A stretch of 64,000 bases of DNA from an uncultured Roseburia sp. GTDB taxonomy: Bacteria; Bacillota; Clostridia; Lachnospirales; Lachnospiraceae. The notes under the pieces were generated by a model that saw nothing but the letters and a program-made list of their open reading frames with translations, did no database searches and was not told the DNA's origin. The translations under genes and the position numbers were made by a program. The stretch is from contig CAMUHN010000007.1 of assembly GCA_947088675.1 (NCBI GenBank), positions 1-64,000 on the forward strand, in the 5' to 3' direction. Below, in pieces: positions 1 through 9,736 of this stretch. How positions within the stretch are numbered: position 1 is the first letter of the stretch; each line of letters opens with the position of its first letter.

Positions 1-48
1 AAAAGCGGAGCCGCGGGATTGCAGATTTTAAAAAATTTTGCGGATTAA
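1..48 (+). CDS. hisH: HisH C-terminal end (partial)
   Basis: The first 15 codons of the window read KSGAAGLQILKNFAD and stop at TAA 46-48. This matches the end of the glutamine amidotransferase subunit of imidazole glycerol phosphate synthase, where the catalytic His and Glu lie just upstream in an FHPEKSG-type motif. HisH supplies ammonia from glutamine to HisF, whose gene starts 12 bases downstream. The gene begins outside the window, so only the C-terminus can be judged. Confidence 0.7.
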   Translation, partial: KSGAAGLQILKNFAD

Positions 49-60
49 CGGAGGAACGCT

Positions 61-822
61 ATGTTTACAAAGAGGATCATACCCTGTCTGGATGTAAAGA
101 ACGGCCGTGTAGTAAAAGGCGTTAATTTTGTGGATCTGCGTGATGCGGGAGACCCGGTGGAGATCGCGGCGGCCTATGACAGGGCGGGTGCGGACGAATT
201 GGTCTTTCTCGACATTACAGCGACTTCGGATGCCAGAAAAACTGTCGTGGATATGGTACGGCGGGTAGCAGAAAAAGTATTTATTCCGTTTACAGTCGGA
301 GGCGGGATACGCACGGTCGACGACTTTAAGGAATTGCTGCGCGAAGGAGCGGACAAAGTTGCAGTCAATTCCTCTGCGATTAACCGTCCGGAACTGATTT
401 CGGAGGCGGCCGACAAATTTGGAAGTCAGTGTGTCGTTGTTGCGATTGACGCGAAGCGCCGTTCGGACGGTTCGGGTTGGAATATATACAGGAATGGAGG
501 CCGCATTGATGTCGGGATGGATGCGGTGGAATGGGCGGTGAAGGTTGATCAGCTGGGCGCCGGTGAGATTTTGCTGACAAGCATGGACTGTGATGGCACA
601 AAAGCGGGATACGACCTTGCGCTGACAAGTCAGATCGCAGGAAGTGTGTCCATTCCGGTTATCGCATCGGGAGGAGCCGGAACGAAAGAACATTTTTATG
701 AAGCGCTGACAAAAGGAGATGCGGATGCAGCGCTTGCCGCTTCTCTGTTTCATTACAGGGAACTGGAAATTATGGAGTTAAAGAACTATCTGGCTGACCG
801 TGGGATATCGGTTCGCCGGTAA
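61..822 (+). CDS. hisF: Imidazole glycerol phosphate synthase cyclase subunit HisF
   Basis: HisF closes the imidazole ring of histidine, converting PRFAR plus ammonia into imidazole glycerol phosphate and AICAR. The protein is 253 residues, the usual length, and keeps the two catalytic aspartates of the (beta/alpha)8 barrel: Asp11 in [10 protein letters not shown] and Asp130 in VVVAIDAKR. Phosphate-binding glycine motifs (GGGIRT, ASGGAG) are also present. A GGAGG site precedes the ATG. It follows hisH by 12 bases and is followed by ung after 24 bases, so all three are probably one transcript. The partner isomerase HisA is encoded 50 kb away and is of a different type. Confidence 0.97.
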   Translation: MFTKRIIPCLDVKNGRVVKGVNFVDLRDAGDPVEIAAAYDRAGADELVFLDITATSDARKTVVDMVRRVAEKVFIPFTVGGGIRTVDDFKELLREGADKVAVNSSAINRPELISEAADKFGSQCVVVAIDAKRRSDGSGWNIYRNGGRIDVGMDAVEWAVKVDQLGAGEILLTSMDCDGTKAGYDLALTSQIAGSVSIPVIASGGAGTKEHFYEALTKGDADAALAASLFHYRELEIMELKNYLADRGISVRR

Positions 823-846
823 AACGACAAAGAGGGTGAAAGACAA

Positions 847-1536
847 ATGGCAATGCTGTCAAACGACTGGGCCAAAGCGGTAGCAGAGGAGTTTAAAAAA
901 CCTTATTACAAAGAACTGTACCAGTTTGTCAGAGACGAATACGCCAGGACGGTTATCTATCCGCCGGCGGATGATATATTTAATGCGATGCATTTTACGC
1001 CGCTGAAAAACGTAAAGGCATTGATACTGGGTCAGGATCCGTATCACAATGTTAATCAGGCGCATGGGCTTTCCTTTTCCGTACCCCTTTCACAAAAAGA
1101 AATACCGCCGTCGCTTGTTAATATCTATAAGGAACTGCATGACAACCTTGGATGTTACATACCAAATCACGGATATCTTAAGAAATGGGCGGATCAGGGC
1201 GTGTTGTTGCTGAATACAGTACTCACGGTGCGTGCGCATCAGGCGAATTCACATCAGGGAAAAGGCTGGGAGAAGTTTACGGATGCGATTATACAGGCAG
1301 TAAATGCCCAGGATCGGCCGATTGTCTATCTCCTGTGGGGCAAACCGGCGCAGAGCAAGGCCTCGATGCTGACAAATCCAAAACATCTTGTGCTGAAAGC
1401 GCCGCATCCAAGTCCGCTTTCTGCATTCCGCGGTTTTTTTGGATGCCGTCATTTCAGTCAGACAAATGAGTTTCTTGTGGCAAACGGTGTGGAGCCGATT
1501 GACTGGCAGATTGAAAACAGCGAATCAAATACGTAG
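847..1536 (+). CDS. ung: Uracil-DNA glycosylase, family 1
   Basis: Ung removes uracil from DNA to start base excision repair. At 229 residues it has the family length and both signature motifs: GQDPYH, whose Asp64 activates water, and the HPSPLS DNA-intercalating loop near residue 187. The start is preceded by a GAGGGTGA site. It lies 24 bases after hisF with no terminator between them and is followed by a strong terminator, so it closes a his-operon transcript. A second member of the glycosylase superfamily lies at about 59.8 kb. Confidence 0.97.
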   Translation: MAMLSNDWAKAVAEEFKKPYYKELYQFVRDEYARTVIYPPADDIFNAMHFTPLKNVKALILGQDPYHNVNQAHGLSFSVPLSQKEIPPSLVNIYKELHDNLGCYIPNHGYLKKWADQGVLLLNTVLTVRAHQANSHQGKGWEKFTDAIIQAVNAQDRPIVYLLWGKPAQSKASMLTNPKHLVLKAPHPSPLSAFRGFFGCRHFSQTNEFLVANGVEPIDWQIENSESNT

Positions 1537-1546
1537 ATTTACGCAT

Positions 1547-1604
1547 AAAAAGCCCGACAGAAAAGAGGCGCCTCGATAAGGCGGTCAGATCTGTCGGGCT
1601 TTTT
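1547..1604 (+). terminator. Rho-independent terminator after ung
   Basis: AAAAAGCCCGACAG at 1547-1560 pairs perfectly with CTGTCGGGCTTTTT at 1591-1604, giving a long stem that ends in T residues. The A-run on the other side makes it usable in both directions, so it may also end the small minus-strand gene at 1631-1822. Confidence 0.9.
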
Positions 1605-1630
1605 GACGGACGCGCCGTCAGTCAGAAACC

Positions 1631-1822
1631 TTAAGCTTTCGAATCAAATCCGTTTGATTCCGTGTCTTTGGTTTTCATCGTCATAGCCAGAAGTTGTGCA
1701 AATGCGTTTTTCTGCTGATCGGACTGATGCGAATCGCGTCTTACAGGAGTGATCCGTTCAATGCGGACCACCGGGTTAACAGGCGCCCATAAAATGTTGT
1801 TTACGTATGCTGCGACAATCAT
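1631..1822 (-). CDS. Small hypothetical protein, 63 residues
   Basis: I do not recognise this family. The reading frame encodes a 63-residue hydrophilic protein with an N-terminal stretch IVAAYVNNILWAPVNPVV and a charged, Gln/Lys-rich C-terminus. A perfect AAGGAGG lies on the minus strand, but it directly abuts the ATG at 1822 with no spacer. A TTG start at 1834 would place AAGGAGG inside the coding region. The frame is open through the only sizeable gap between ung and the arabinose operon and it ends beside the bidirectional terminator, which favours a real gene. Function is unknown. Confidence 0.5.
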   Translation of the reverse strand: MIVAAYVNNILWAPVNPVVRIERITPVRRDSHQSDQQKNAFAQLLAMTMKTKDTESNGFDSKA

Positions 1823-1845
1823 CCTCCTTGACAAATGTGCGAACA

Positions 1846-1859
1846 GTAACTATTGTTAC
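1846..1859. promoter_or_regulatory. Palindrome upstream of the pentose operon
   Basis: GTAAC-TATT-GTTAC is a perfect inverted repeat about 32 bases upstream of the candidate -35 of the pentose operon and just upstream of the minus-strand small gene. It has the form of an operator for a dimeric regulator, but it does not look like the known AraR operator and I cannot name the protein. Confidence 0.3.
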
Positions 1860-1890
1860 ATAAATTATATCGGACAATTCAGAAAATTTG

Positions 1891-1918
1891 TTTACAGAAA
1901 AAAACCTCTGTGTTAAAC
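1891..1918 (+). promoter_or_regulatory. Candidate sigma-A promoter of the pentose operon
   Basis: TTTACA at 1891-1896 and TTAAAC at 1913-1918 are separated by 16 bases and lie 36 bases before the first start codon. The -10 is a weak match, which would suit a promoter that needs activation. Confidence 0.4.
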
Positions 1919-1953
1919 TGGTAGTAGTGTGAGAAAGCATGGAGGCGGGACAA

Positions 1954-3273
1954 ATGAAAGCAATGAGTAAATGTGCACCAATGGGTTGGAATAGTTACGA
2001 CTATTATGATACGTCAGTTACAGAAGCTGATGTAAGAGCAAATGCCGATTATATGGCAAATCATTTAAAAGAATACGGCTGGGAATATATTGTAGTGGAC
2101 ATCCAGTGGTATGCCAAAAAGACAGGATCCATGCGGGAAAAATATCAGTATATTCCGTTCGGTGGGATTGAGATGGACGAGTTCGGCAGATTGTGGCCGG
2201 ATCCGGAGAAATTTCCGTCTGCAGTGCGAAAAGACGGAGCAGCAGGTGGATTTGGGCCTCTTGCAGAATATGTGCACAGCCTGGGACTGAAATTTGGAAT
2301 ACATATGATGCGCGGTATCCCAAGAGAAGCGGCGCACCGTCATCTGAAGATCAGAGGGTCCGGCGCGCTTGCCAGCGAGATTGCCGATCCGCATTCCATC
2401 TGTGCATGGAATCCTGATATGTACGGAATACGAAAAGATACGGATGGGGCGCAGGAATACTATGATTCCGTGATACAGCTCTATGCGGATTGGGGTGTCG
2501 ACTATATCAAGTGCGACGATATCTGCACGACAAATATGAATCTGCTTAACCCGTATTCCGCAGCGCATGAAGTAGAGATGATTGCAAAGGCGATCGAAAA
2601 ATGCGGTCGTCCTGTTCTGTTTTCGCTCTCGCCGGGTCCGGCTGTTGTAAGCCGTGCTTCTCATTATGGCAGATATGCGAATATGTGGCGTATTACCGAC
2701 GATTTCTGGGACAGATGGGATCATCTTTACCAGATGTTTTATCAATGTGAGAAATGGCAGAATTATGTAGAGGAAGGGTCTTATCCTGACTGCGATATGC
2801 TTCCGGTTGGAACGATTGGAAAAGGCTTCGGGCAGGAACGCACAACAGGCTTTACCTGGGAAGAACAGAAAACCATGATGACGCTGTGGTGTATGTTCGG
2901 TTCCCCGCTGATGATCGGAGCTGAGCTTACAAAGCTGGATTCCCGGACGACTGCGCTTTTGACAAACAGAGAAGTCTTAAAACTGGTTTCCAATGATTAT
3001 GTGGGCAGGCAGGCCGAACTGGAGCAGGATTATGCAGTATGGAGCTGCCTGAATAAAAAGACAGGAGAGAAATATATCGCACTTTTTAATCTTGCGGAAG
3101 AGGAACGGCAGATTGGTATATCGTCCGGACAGATTCGGCAGTTTGACGGGCAAATCGCAACAGAGACAGGAACGGCGTATGAACTCTGGTCCGGTGAGTC
3201 CTTTCCGATTGAAAACGGGTATGTCGGCGCAAAAATTCCGGAGCATGGGGTGAAAATCTTTCAAATAAAATAA
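1954..3273 (+). CDS. GH27 glycosidase, alpha-galactosidase or beta-L-arabinopyranosidase
   Basis: This is a retaining glycoside hydrolase of clan GH-D with a (beta/alpha)8 domain and a C-terminal beta-sandwich, 439 residues. The N-terminal [10 protein letters not shown], the nucleophile motif YIKCD (Asp188) and the acid/base motif RITDDFWD (Asp249/250) identify it. The usual DDCW substrate-binding motif is VDIQW here, so the second aspartate is isoleucine (residue 50). There is no signal peptide, so it should act inside the cell on imported oligosaccharides. It is the first gene of an arabinose operon. Beta-L-arabinopyranose is galactose without C6, so an arabinopyranosidase role is plausible but inferred. 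The start at 1954 has GGAGG eight bases upstream; an ATG at 1939 does not. Confidence 0.85.
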   Translation: MKAMSKCAPMGWNSYDYYDTSVTEADVRANADYMANHLKEYGWEYIVVDIQWYAKKTGSMREKYQYIPFGGIEMDEFGRLWPDPEKFPSAVRKDGAAGGFGPLAEYVHSLGLKFGIHMMRGIPREAAHRHLKIRGSGALASEIADPHSICAWNPDMYGIRKDTDGAQEYYDSVIQLYADWGVDYIKCDDICTTNMNLLNPYSAAHEVEMIAKAIEKCGRPVLFSLSPGPAVVSRASHYGRYANMWRITDDFWDRWDHLYQMFYQCEKWQNYVEEGSYPDCDMLPVGTIGKGFGQERTTGFTWEEQKTMMTLWCMFGSPLMIGAELTKLDSRTTALLTNREVLKLVSNDYVGRQAELEQDYAVWSCLNKKTGEKYIALFNLAEEERQIGISSGQIRQFDGQIATETGTAYELWSGESFPIENGYVGAKIPEHGVKIFQIK

Positions 3274-3289
3274 AAAAGGAGAAAGGATT

Positions 3290-4894
3290 ATGGAGCAGGC
3301 AAAACAATTGATTGAAAACGGCGGCGCTGTACTTGGTCTGGAGTTTGGCTCTACACGGATCAAGGCGGTTTTGGTCGGAGAAAAGGGAGAACCGCTTGCC
3401 GCAGGCGCGCATGACTGGGAAAACCGACTGGAGGACGGTATCTGGACTTACCGGATGGAAGATATCCGGACAGGGCTGCAGAACTGTTATGCCGACCTTT
3501 TATCGGATGTGGAAAGAAAATACGGCATTGTGATCAGAAAACTTGCGGCTATCGGATTTTCAGGAATGATGCATGGTTATATGCCGTTTGACGGGAATGG
3601 GGAACTGCTGGTTCCGTTCCGCACATGGAGAAACACAATAACCGGGGAAGCAGCCGGTATCCTGACAAAAGAATTTCAGTTTAATATTCCGCAGCGCTGG
3701 AGCATAGCGCATCTGTATCAGGCGATTTTAAACAAAGAAGAGCATGTGCGCGATATCCGTTATATGACAACGCTGGCAGGTTATATTCACTGGAAGCTGA
3801 CCGGAGAAAAAGTGACTGGCGTCGGCGAGGCTTCCGGGATGTTTCCGATCGATGCAAAGACACACGACTATAACGGAAGCATGATCGAAACATTTGACAG
3901 GATTACGGCTGCGGAAAAGTTCCCATGGAAATTAAAGGAAATTTTGCCGCGTGTACTTACCGCAGGGGAAGAGGCAGGTACGCTTACAGAGGAAGGCGCC
4001 AGATTTCTTGATGTAAGCGGGAATCTGGCGGCGGGTATTCCGCTGTGTCCGCCGGAGGGGGACGCCGGAACCGGAATGGCGGCGACCAATTCGGTTGCTG
4101 TGAGGACAGGAAATGTATCTGCAGGCACTTCGGTGTTTGCAATGGTTGTATTGGAAGAGGAGCTAAAGGCGCTGCACGAGGAGCTTGATATGGTGACAAC
4201 GCCGTCCGGGGATACGGTTGCCATGGTACACTGCAATAACTGTACCTCAGACCTGAACGCCTGGGTCGGCCTGTTTTCCGAGTTTGCGGAAGCGTTTGGA
4301 TTAAAGTTGGACAAAGACCAGCTGTTTGGCACGCTTTACGGCAAAGCGACCGAGGGGGAGAAAGACTGCGGCGGCATGGTTGCGTTCAATTATTTTTCCG
4401 GGGAGCCGATCACAGGATTAAATGAGGGGCGTCCGCTGTTTGTGCGCAAACCCGATGCGAAACTTGGGCTTGCCAATTTTATGCGCGCGCATTTGTATGC
4501 ATCGCTTGCGACATTAAAAATCGGACTTGATATCCTTATGAAAGAGGAAAAAGTTAAAGTGGACCGCATTTACGGTCACGGCGGATTGTTCAAGACGGAA
4601 GGCGTCGGGCAGAGTATTCTTGCGGCTGCAATGGATGCGCCTGTTGCCGTAATGAAAACAGCCGGCGAGGGCGGTCCGTGGGGGATGGCGCTTCTCGCGT
4701 CCTATATGGTTCAAAAAGAAGAGAAAGAGACGCTGGAACATTATCTGAATAAAAAAATATTTGCGTCGCAGGACGGGACAGACGCCGGCGTTGTCTTAGA
4801 ACCGGATCAGGACGATGTGGCAGGGTTTGATGCCTATATTGAAAATTATCGAAAAGTGCTTGCTGCGGAGACTGCGGCAGTGGAATCTTTTTAG
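3290..4894 (+). CDS. FGGY carbohydrate kinase, probable L-ribulokinase
   Basis: This 534-residue sugar kinase has the FGGY-family N-terminal phosphate-binding strand ([13 protein letters not shown]), a GFSGMMHG substrate segment and the C-terminal ATP-domain motif [12 protein letters not shown] kinases phosphorylate pentuloses or hexuloses. Its place directly before araA and in an operon with araD argues for L-ribulose as substrate, the AraB step, although the sequence is of a type often named xylulokinase and is not classical AraB. An AAAAAGGAGAAAGG site precedes the ATG. The gap to the GH27 gene is 16 bases, indicating co-transcription. Confidence 0.8.
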   Translation: MEQAKQLIENGGAVLGLEFGSTRIKAVLVGEKGEPLAAGAHDWENRLEDGIWTYRMEDIRTGLQNCYADLLSDVERKYGIVIRKLAAIGFSGMMHGYMPFDGNGELLVPFRTWRNTITGEAAGILTKEFQFNIPQRWSIAHLYQAILNKEEHVRDIRYMTTLAGYIHWKLTGEKVTGVGEASGMFPIDAKTHDYNGSMIETFDRITAAEKFPWKLKEILPRVLTAGEEAGTLTEEGARFLDVSGNLAAGIPLCPPEGDAGTGMAATNSVAVRTGNVSAGTSVFAMVVLEEELKALHEELDMVTTPSGDTVAMVHCNNCTSDLNAWVGLFSEFAEAFGLKLDKDQLFGTLYGKATEGEKDCGGMVAFNYFSGEPITGLNEGRPLFVRKPDAKLGLANFMRAHLYASLATLKIGLDILMKEEKVKVDRIYGHGGLFKTEGVGQSILAAAMDAPVAVMKTAGEGGPWGMALLASYMVQKEEKETLEHYLNKKIFASQDGTDAGVVLEPDQDDVAGFDAYIENYRKVLAAETAAVESF

Positions 4895-4932
4895 TGCGTA
4901 ATAAAAATAAATATAGATGCAGGAGGATAACG

Positions 4933-6429
4933 ATGTTAGCACCAAAAAATTATAAGTTCTGGTTTTGCACCGGGTCACAGGATCTGTACGGGGAGGAATG
5001 TCTGAATCATGTAGCAGAACATTCCAGGATCATTGTGGCAAAATTAAACGAGTCGGGAATGCTTCCCTATGAAGTGGTATGGAAACCGACGCTGATTACA
5101 AATGAACTGATCCGTCAGACATTTAACGAGGCAAATGTGGATGAAGAATGCGCAGGCGTCATTACATGGATGCACACATTCTCCCCTGCAAAATCCTGGA
5201 TATTGGGATTGCAGGAGTACAGGAAGCCGCTGCTTCATTTACATACACAGTTTAATGAAGAGATTCCGTATGATTCGATCGACATGGATTTTATGAATGA
5301 AAACCAGTCTGCGCACGGCGACAGAGAGTATGGCCATATTGTGACGCGCATGGGCATTGAACGCAAGGTTGTTGTCGGCCACTGGTCGGATGAGGTTGTG
5401 CAGGGGCGGATTGCTTCCTGGATGCGCACCGCAGTCGGGGTCATTGAGAGCAGTCATATTCGTGTGATGCGTGTGGCCGACAACATGCGCAATGTTGCAG
5501 TGACAGAAGGCGATAAAGTCGAAGCGCAGCTGAAATTTGGATGGGAAGTCGACACCTATCCGGTCAATGAGATCGCGGAGGCGGTAGCAGCCGTATCCGA
5601 TGCCGATACGAACGCGCTTGTCGAGGAGTATTACAGCAAATATGAGATACTTTTGGAGGGCAGGGATCCGGAAGAATTTAAACGCCATGTCGCAGTGCAG
5701 GCACAGATTGAAATCGGGTTCGAGCGCTTTCTGGAGGAAAAAGACTATCAGGCCATTGTCACGCATTTCGGAGATCTTGGCGCCTTAAAACAGCTTCCGG
5801 GGCTTGCGATCCAGCGTCTGATGCAAAAAGGCTATGGCTTTGGCGCAGAAGGCGACTGGAAAGTGGCCGCGATGGTGCGTCTGATGAAGATTATGACGGC
5901 AGGCGTGAAAGATGCAAAGGGAACTTCAATGCTCGAAGATTACACCTACAATTTTGTAAAAGGAAAAGAGGGCATTTTGGAAGCGCATATGCTTGAGATC
6001 TGTCCGTCGATTGCAGAAGGGCCGATCAGCATTAAGTGTCAGCCGCTTACGATGGGTGACAGAGAAGATCCGGCAAGGCTGGTCTTTACCTCAAAGGAGG
6101 GAAAAGGAATTGCGGTTTCGTTAATTGACCTTGGCACGCGGTTCCGCCTGATTATCAATGATGTTGACTGCAAAAAGAATGAAAAACCGATGCCGAAACT
6201 CCCGACCGCGACGAATTTCTGGACGCCGCAGCCGGATCTTTACACAGGGGCCGAAGCGTGGATTCTTGCGGGCGGCGCACATCATACGGCGTTTACCTAT
6301 GACCTCGATGCAGAACAGATGGGCGACTGGGCAGCGGCGATGGGAATAGAAGCTGTCTTTATCGACAAAGACACAACCATTCGCAGTTTTAAGAGAGACC
6401 TGATGCTGGGAAGCGTGGTATACCGTTAA
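4933..6429 (+). CDS. araA: L-arabinose isomerase
   Basis: AraA converts L-arabinose to L-ribulose. The 498-residue protein starts with the family N-terminus ([16 protein letters not shown]) and carries the [13 protein letters not shown] and [10 protein letters not shown] motifs and the metal-binding Glu/His set of this Mn-dependent enzyme. The ATG at 4933 has AGGAGG six bases upstream; an in-frame upstream extension to 4894 overlaps the kinase stop and has no ribosome binding site. It is the third gene of the operon. Confidence 0.97.
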   Translation: MLAPKNYKFWFCTGSQDLYGEECLNHVAEHSRIIVAKLNESGMLPYEVVWKPTLITNELIRQTFNEANVDEECAGVITWMHTFSPAKSWILGLQEYRKPLLHLHTQFNEEIPYDSIDMDFMNENQSAHGDREYGHIVTRMGIERKVVVGHWSDEVVQGRIASWMRTAVGVIESSHIRVMRVADNMRNVAVTEGDKVEAQLKFGWEVDTYPVNEIAEAVAAVSDADTNALVEEYYSKYEILLEGRDPEEFKRHVAVQAQIEIGFERFLEEKDYQAIVTHFGDLGALKQLPGLAIQRLMQKGYGFGAEGDWKVAAMVRLMKIMTAGVKDAKGTSMLEDYTYNFVKGKEGILEAHMLEICPSIAEGPISIKCQPLTMGDREDPARLVFTSKEGKGIAVSLIDLGTRFRLIINDVDCKKNEKPMPKLPTATNFWTPQPDLYTGAEAWILAGGAHHTAFTYDLDAEQMGDWAAAMGIEAVFIDKDTTIRSFKRDLMLGSVVYR

Positions 6430-6457
6430 TCTGAGAAAGAAAGGAAGGAACAGAAAA

Positions 6458-7111
6458 ATGAAATTATTTATCGACACAGCGAATGTGGAGGATATAAAAA
6501 AAGCAAACGATATGGGCGTGATCTGCGGCGTTACAACAAACCCGTCGCTGATTGCAAAAGAGGGCAGAGATTTTGCCGAGGTGATCAGAGAAATTACAAC
6601 GATTGTCGACGGGCCGATCAGCGGGGAAGTGAAAGCGACAACGGTTGACGCGGAGACTATGATAAAAGAGGGGCGTGAAATTGCCGCGATTCATCCGAAC
6701 ATGGTAGTAAAAATTCCGATGACGGTAGAGGGATTAAAAGCGGTTAAGGTACTGGCAAAAGAGGGGATAAAGACCAATGTAACGCTTGTCTTTACCGCAA
6801 ACCAGGCGCTTCTTGCGGCAAGGGCCGGCGCATCCTATGTCTCTCCGTTTCTCGGCAGACTGGATGATATCAGCGTGACAGGCGTGCAGCTGATCGAGGA
6901 TATCGTACAGATATTTGATAATTACGGATTTGAGACAGAGATTATAGCGGCTTCAATCCGCAATCCGATCCATGTGACGGACTGCGCGCTTGCCGGCGCG
7001 CATATTGCGACAATTCCGTATGGCGTAATTGAGCAGATGACGAAACATCCGCTGACAGATGCAGGAATTGCAAAATTCCAGGCAGATTATAAAGCGGTAT
7101 TTGGAGAATAA
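6458..7111 (+). CDS. Transaldolase (TalC/FSA type)
   Basis: This 217-residue aldolase belongs to the small transaldolase / fructose-6-phosphate aldolase group. The Schiff-base lysine is Lys85 in VVKIPM. In the region that distinguishes the two activities it has Glu57 in GEVKAT, where E. coli FSA has FAQVMA, and Phe131 in VSPFLG, where FSA has tyrosine. In E. coli TalB, changing the equivalent Phe to Tyr creates FSA activity, so these residues favour true transaldolase. It would interconvert sedoheptulose-7-P and fructose-6-P in the non-oxidative pentose phosphate pathway, fitting the arabinose operon. Confidence 0.88.
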   Translation: MKLFIDTANVEDIKKANDMGVICGVTTNPSLIAKEGRDFAEVIREITTIVDGPISGEVKATTVDAETMIKEGREIAAIHPNMVVKIPMTVEGLKAVKVLAKEGIKTNVTLVFTANQALLAARAGASYVSPFLGRLDDISVTGVQLIEDIVQIFDNYGFETEIIAASIRNPIHVTDCALAGAHIATIPYGVIEQMTKHPLTDAGIAKFQADYKAVFGE

Positions 7112-7120
7112 AAAAACAGA

Positions 7121-7160
7121 CTGCGCCGGAAAGCGGATGAAACATCCGTTTCCGGCGCAG
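7121..7160 (+). other. Strong intercistronic hairpin between transaldolase and transketolase
   Basis: CTGCGCCGGAAA plus CGGATG at 7121-7139 pairs with CATCCG plus TTTCCGGCGCAG at 7143-7160, giving 18 base pairs with one bulged G and a three-base loop. No T-run follows on the plus strand, and an A-run precedes it. It is therefore more likely an mRNA processing or stabilising hairpin, or a partial pause, than a terminator inside the operon. Confidence 0.7.
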
Positions 7161-7174
7161 GGATGAGGAGAACT

Positions 7175-8011
7175 ATGACAGATTTAGAATTGAAGCAGGC
7201 GGCGCTTTCGGTCCGGAAAGGAATTATTGACGGCGTACACAGCGCGAAAGCCGGACATCCGGGCGGATCTCTTTCCGCAGCGGAACTCTTTACATACCTT
7301 TATTTCGAGGAAATGAATATTGATCCCAAAAATCCGAAAGATCCGGACCGGGATCGTTTTGTGCTTTCGAAAGGCCATACGGCGCCGGGACTTTATTCGA
7401 CGCTTGCGAACCGGGGATATTTTCCGGTGGAGGATCTTCTGACACTGCGCCATACGGGATCGTACTTACAGGGGCATCCCGATATGAAGCATATTCCGGG
7501 AGTCGATATGTCCTCCGGTTCCCTTGGACAGGGACTGTCCGCTGCTGCGGGCATGGCGCTTGCCGGAAAATTAAAGAAAAAAGATTACCGCGTGTACGTA
7601 CTCTGCGGCGACGGTGAGATCGAGGAAGGGCAGATCTGGGAGGCGGCAATGTTTTCCGGCTTCCGTAAACTTGATAATCTCTGCGTGATTGTAGATAATA
7701 ACAATCTTCAGATTGACGGGCCGATTGATCAGGTATGCTCTCCGTATCCGATTGACAAAAAGTTTGAAAGTTTCAATTTTCATGTAATCAATATAGACGG
7801 AAATGATTTTGGCGAGATAAGGCGTGCGTTTGAGGAGGCAAGGCAGACAAAGGATAAGCCGACTGCAATTATTGCGCATACGCTGAAAGGAAAGGATGTT
7901 TCCTTTATGGAGAACAGCGTAGACTGGCACGGAAAAGCTCCCAACGACGAAGAGTATAAGATTGCCATGGAGGACTTGAGAAAGGTAGGTGAAGCGTTAT
8001 GTCAGAAGTAA
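7175..8011 (+). CDS. Transketolase, N-terminal subunit
   Basis: This 278-residue protein is the thiamine-diphosphate-binding half of a split transketolase. It has the substrate/ThDP histidine motif SAKAGHPGGSLS, the GLGQGLS-type segment (SGSLGQGLS) and the ThDP signature GDGEIEEGQ ending in NNNLQ. The ATG at 7175 is preceded by GAGGAG; an ATG at 7163 would put that site inside the gene. It overlaps the next gene by 13 bases, so the two subunits are translationally coupled. Transketolase moves C2 units from xylulose-5-P, the product of this operon. Confidence 0.95.
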   Translation: MTDLELKQAALSVRKGIIDGVHSAKAGHPGGSLSAAELFTYLYFEEMNIDPKNPKDPDRDRFVLSKGHTAPGLYSTLANRGYFPVEDLLTLRHTGSYLQGHPDMKHIPGVDMSSGSLGQGLSAAAGMALAGKLKKKDYRVYVLCGDGEIEEGQIWEAAMFSGFRKLDNLCVIVDNNNLQIDGPIDQVCSPYPIDKKFESFNFHVINIDGNDFGEIRRAFEEARQTKDKPTAIIAHTLKGKDVSFMENSVDWHGKAPNDEEYKIAMEDLRKVGEALCQK

Positions 8012-8940
8012 AAAAGGCGGCTACCAGGGAGAGCTACGGCAATGCATTGGTCGAGCTTGGCGAAGAACATGAGGATCTGATCGTTCTGGACGCGGATTTG
8101 GCGGCGGCCACAAAGACAGGCGTTTTCCGCAGGGCCTTTCCGGATCGTCATATAGACTGCGGTATTGCGGAGGCAAACATGACGGGCGTAGCAGCCGGTT
8201 TGTCTACCTGTGGTTTCGTACCGTTTATCAGTACATTTGCAATGTTTGCGGCAGGCCGCTCCTATGAGCAGGTGAGAAATTCCATCGGCTATCCTCATCT
8301 GAATGTAAAGATCGGTGCGACGCATGCGGGCATTTCTGTCGGCGAGGACGGCGCATCGCATCAGTGCCTTGAGGATATTGCGCTGATGCGGGCGATTCCG
8401 GGCATGGTCGTGATCAATCCGAGCGACGATGTTGAGGCGAGAGCGGCGGTGCGCGCAGCTTACGAATATGAAGGGCCTGTCTACCTGCGCTTTGGCCGTC
8501 TGGCCATTCCGGTGATGAACGACGGGCCGGATTATCGGTTTGAGATCGGAAAAGGCGTAGTTTTGCGCGAAGGAAAAGATCTGACGATTCTTGCAACCGG
8601 GCTCTGTGTCCATGAATCTGTGCTTGCGGCAGAACAGCTGGCGGAGAACGGGATTGACGCGCAGGTGATCAATATCCATACAATTAAACCTCTGGACGAG
8701 GAGCTTGTAATCAAAGCGGCAAAACAGACGGGGCGTATTTTTACGGTGGAGGAGCATTCCATTATCGGCGGACTTGGCGGCGCCGTTGCCGAAGCGCTGA
8801 GCGAAAAATGTCCGACAAAACTGACGCGCATCGGCGTAAACGACGTGTTTGGAGAATCGGGCCCCGCAAAGGAGCTGCTGCACAAATATAAACTGGATGC
8901 AGACGGAATTGCAGAGCGCATACGGGAGGAAATGAGCTGA
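7999..8940 (+). CDS. Transketolase, C-terminal subunit
   Basis: This 313-residue protein carries the pyrimidine-binding and C-terminal regions of transketolase. Visible motifs are [10 protein letters not shown], the pyrimidine-domain DCGIAEANM with its catalytic glutamate, and [17 protein letters not shown]. The C-terminal domain contains [17 protein letters not shown]. It pairs with the upstream N-terminal subunit. The stop overlaps the araD start by one base (TGATG), which suggests coupled translation. Confidence 0.95.
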   Translation: MSEVKKAATRESYGNALVELGEEHEDLIVLDADLAAATKTGVFRRAFPDRHIDCGIAEANMTGVAAGLSTCGFVPFISTFAMFAAGRSYEQVRNSIGYPHLNVKIGATHAGISVGEDGASHQCLEDIALMRAIPGMVVINPSDDVEARAAVRAAYEYEGPVYLRFGRLAIPVMNDGPDYRFEIGKGVVLREGKDLTILATGLCVHESVLAAEQLAENGIDAQVINIHTIKPLDEELVIKAAKQTGRIFTVEEHSIIGGLGGAVAEALSEKCPTKLTRIGVNDVFGESGPAKELLHKYKLDADGIAERIREEMS

Positions 8941-9635
8941 TGTTAGAGGAATTAAAACAGCAGGTATATGAGGCGAATATGGAGCTGCCAAGGCGCGGTC
9001 TGATTACCTATACATGGGGCAATGTCAGCGGGATTGACAGAGAAAGCGGTTATTTTGTGATCAAACCCAGCGGTGTTTCCTATGATGCATTAAAGCCGGA
9101 GGATATGGTTGTGATGGATCTTAAGGGAAATAAGATCGAAGGAGATTATAAACCGTCCTCAGACACGCCGACGCATCTGGAACTGTACAAAAAATATAAA
9201 GAGATCGGCGGCATTGTGCATACGCACTCGCCGGAAGCGGTTGCGTGGGCGCAGGCGGGCAGGGACATCCCGCTCTACGGTACGACGCATGCAGACTATT
9301 TTTTCGGGCCGATCCCCTGTGCAAGAAACCTGACGCCGGAGGAAATTGACGCGGCATACGAGAAAAATACAGGCCTTGTCATTATTGAGACATTTGAACA
9401 GAGGCAGATCAACCCGGCCTATACGCCGGCTGTTCTCTGTGCGAATCATGGGCCGTTTACCTGGGGATGCAATGCAGCGGAGGCAGTCCACAATGCCGTT
9501 GTGCTGGAAGAAGTTGCCAAAATGGCCAGAAATACCGAAGCGATCCGTCCGGATGTAAAACCGGCGCCGGATTGTATCAAAGAAAAGCATTTTTACCGGA
9601 AACACGGAGCGAATGCTTATTATGGGCAGAATTAA
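8940..9635 (+). CDS. araD: L-ribulose-5-phosphate 4-epimerase
   Basis: AraD interconverts L-ribulose-5-P and D-xylulose-5-P by a class II aldolase-like retro-aldol reaction. The 231-residue protein has the family motifs [15 protein letters not shown] and the zinc-binding IVHTHS, with a further His in CANHGPF. It is the last gene of the operon, ends at a terminator, and completes the route from L-arabinose to xylulose-5-P that the transketolase and transaldolase then use. Confidence 0.96.
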   Translation: MLEELKQQVYEANMELPRRGLITYTWGNVSGIDRESGYFVIKPSGVSYDALKPEDMVVMDLKGNKIEGDYKPSSDTPTHLELYKKYKEIGGIVHTHSPEAVAWAQAGRDIPLYGTTHADYFFGPIPCARNLTPEEIDAAYEKNTGLVIIETFEQRQINPAYTPAVLCANHGPFTWGCNAAEAVHNAVVLEEVAKMARNTEAIRPDVKPAPDCIKEKHFYRKHGANAYYGQN

Positions 9636-9648
9636 ATAAAGTTCATCA

Positions 9649-9682
9649 AAAAACAGGCGGGGCGTTGCTCCTGCCTGTTTTT
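9649..9682 (+). terminator. Terminator of the pentose operon
   Basis: AAAAACAGGC at 9649-9658 pairs with GCCTGTTTTT at 9673-9682 around a G-rich loop. The stem ends in a T-run on either strand, so it may also end the convergent regulator gene at 9737. Confidence 0.85.
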
Positions 9683-9736
9683 GTGTAATAAGGATTATCA
9701 GATACATTTTATTTTGACAGATACGCCGTATATGAT

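Noticed and set aside
8002..8991. A 329-codon open frame on the minus strand opposite the second transketolase subunit
   Set aside because: It mirrors codon use of the plus-strand gene, its translation is Cys/Arg/His-rich without recognisable motifs, and it has no ribosome binding site.
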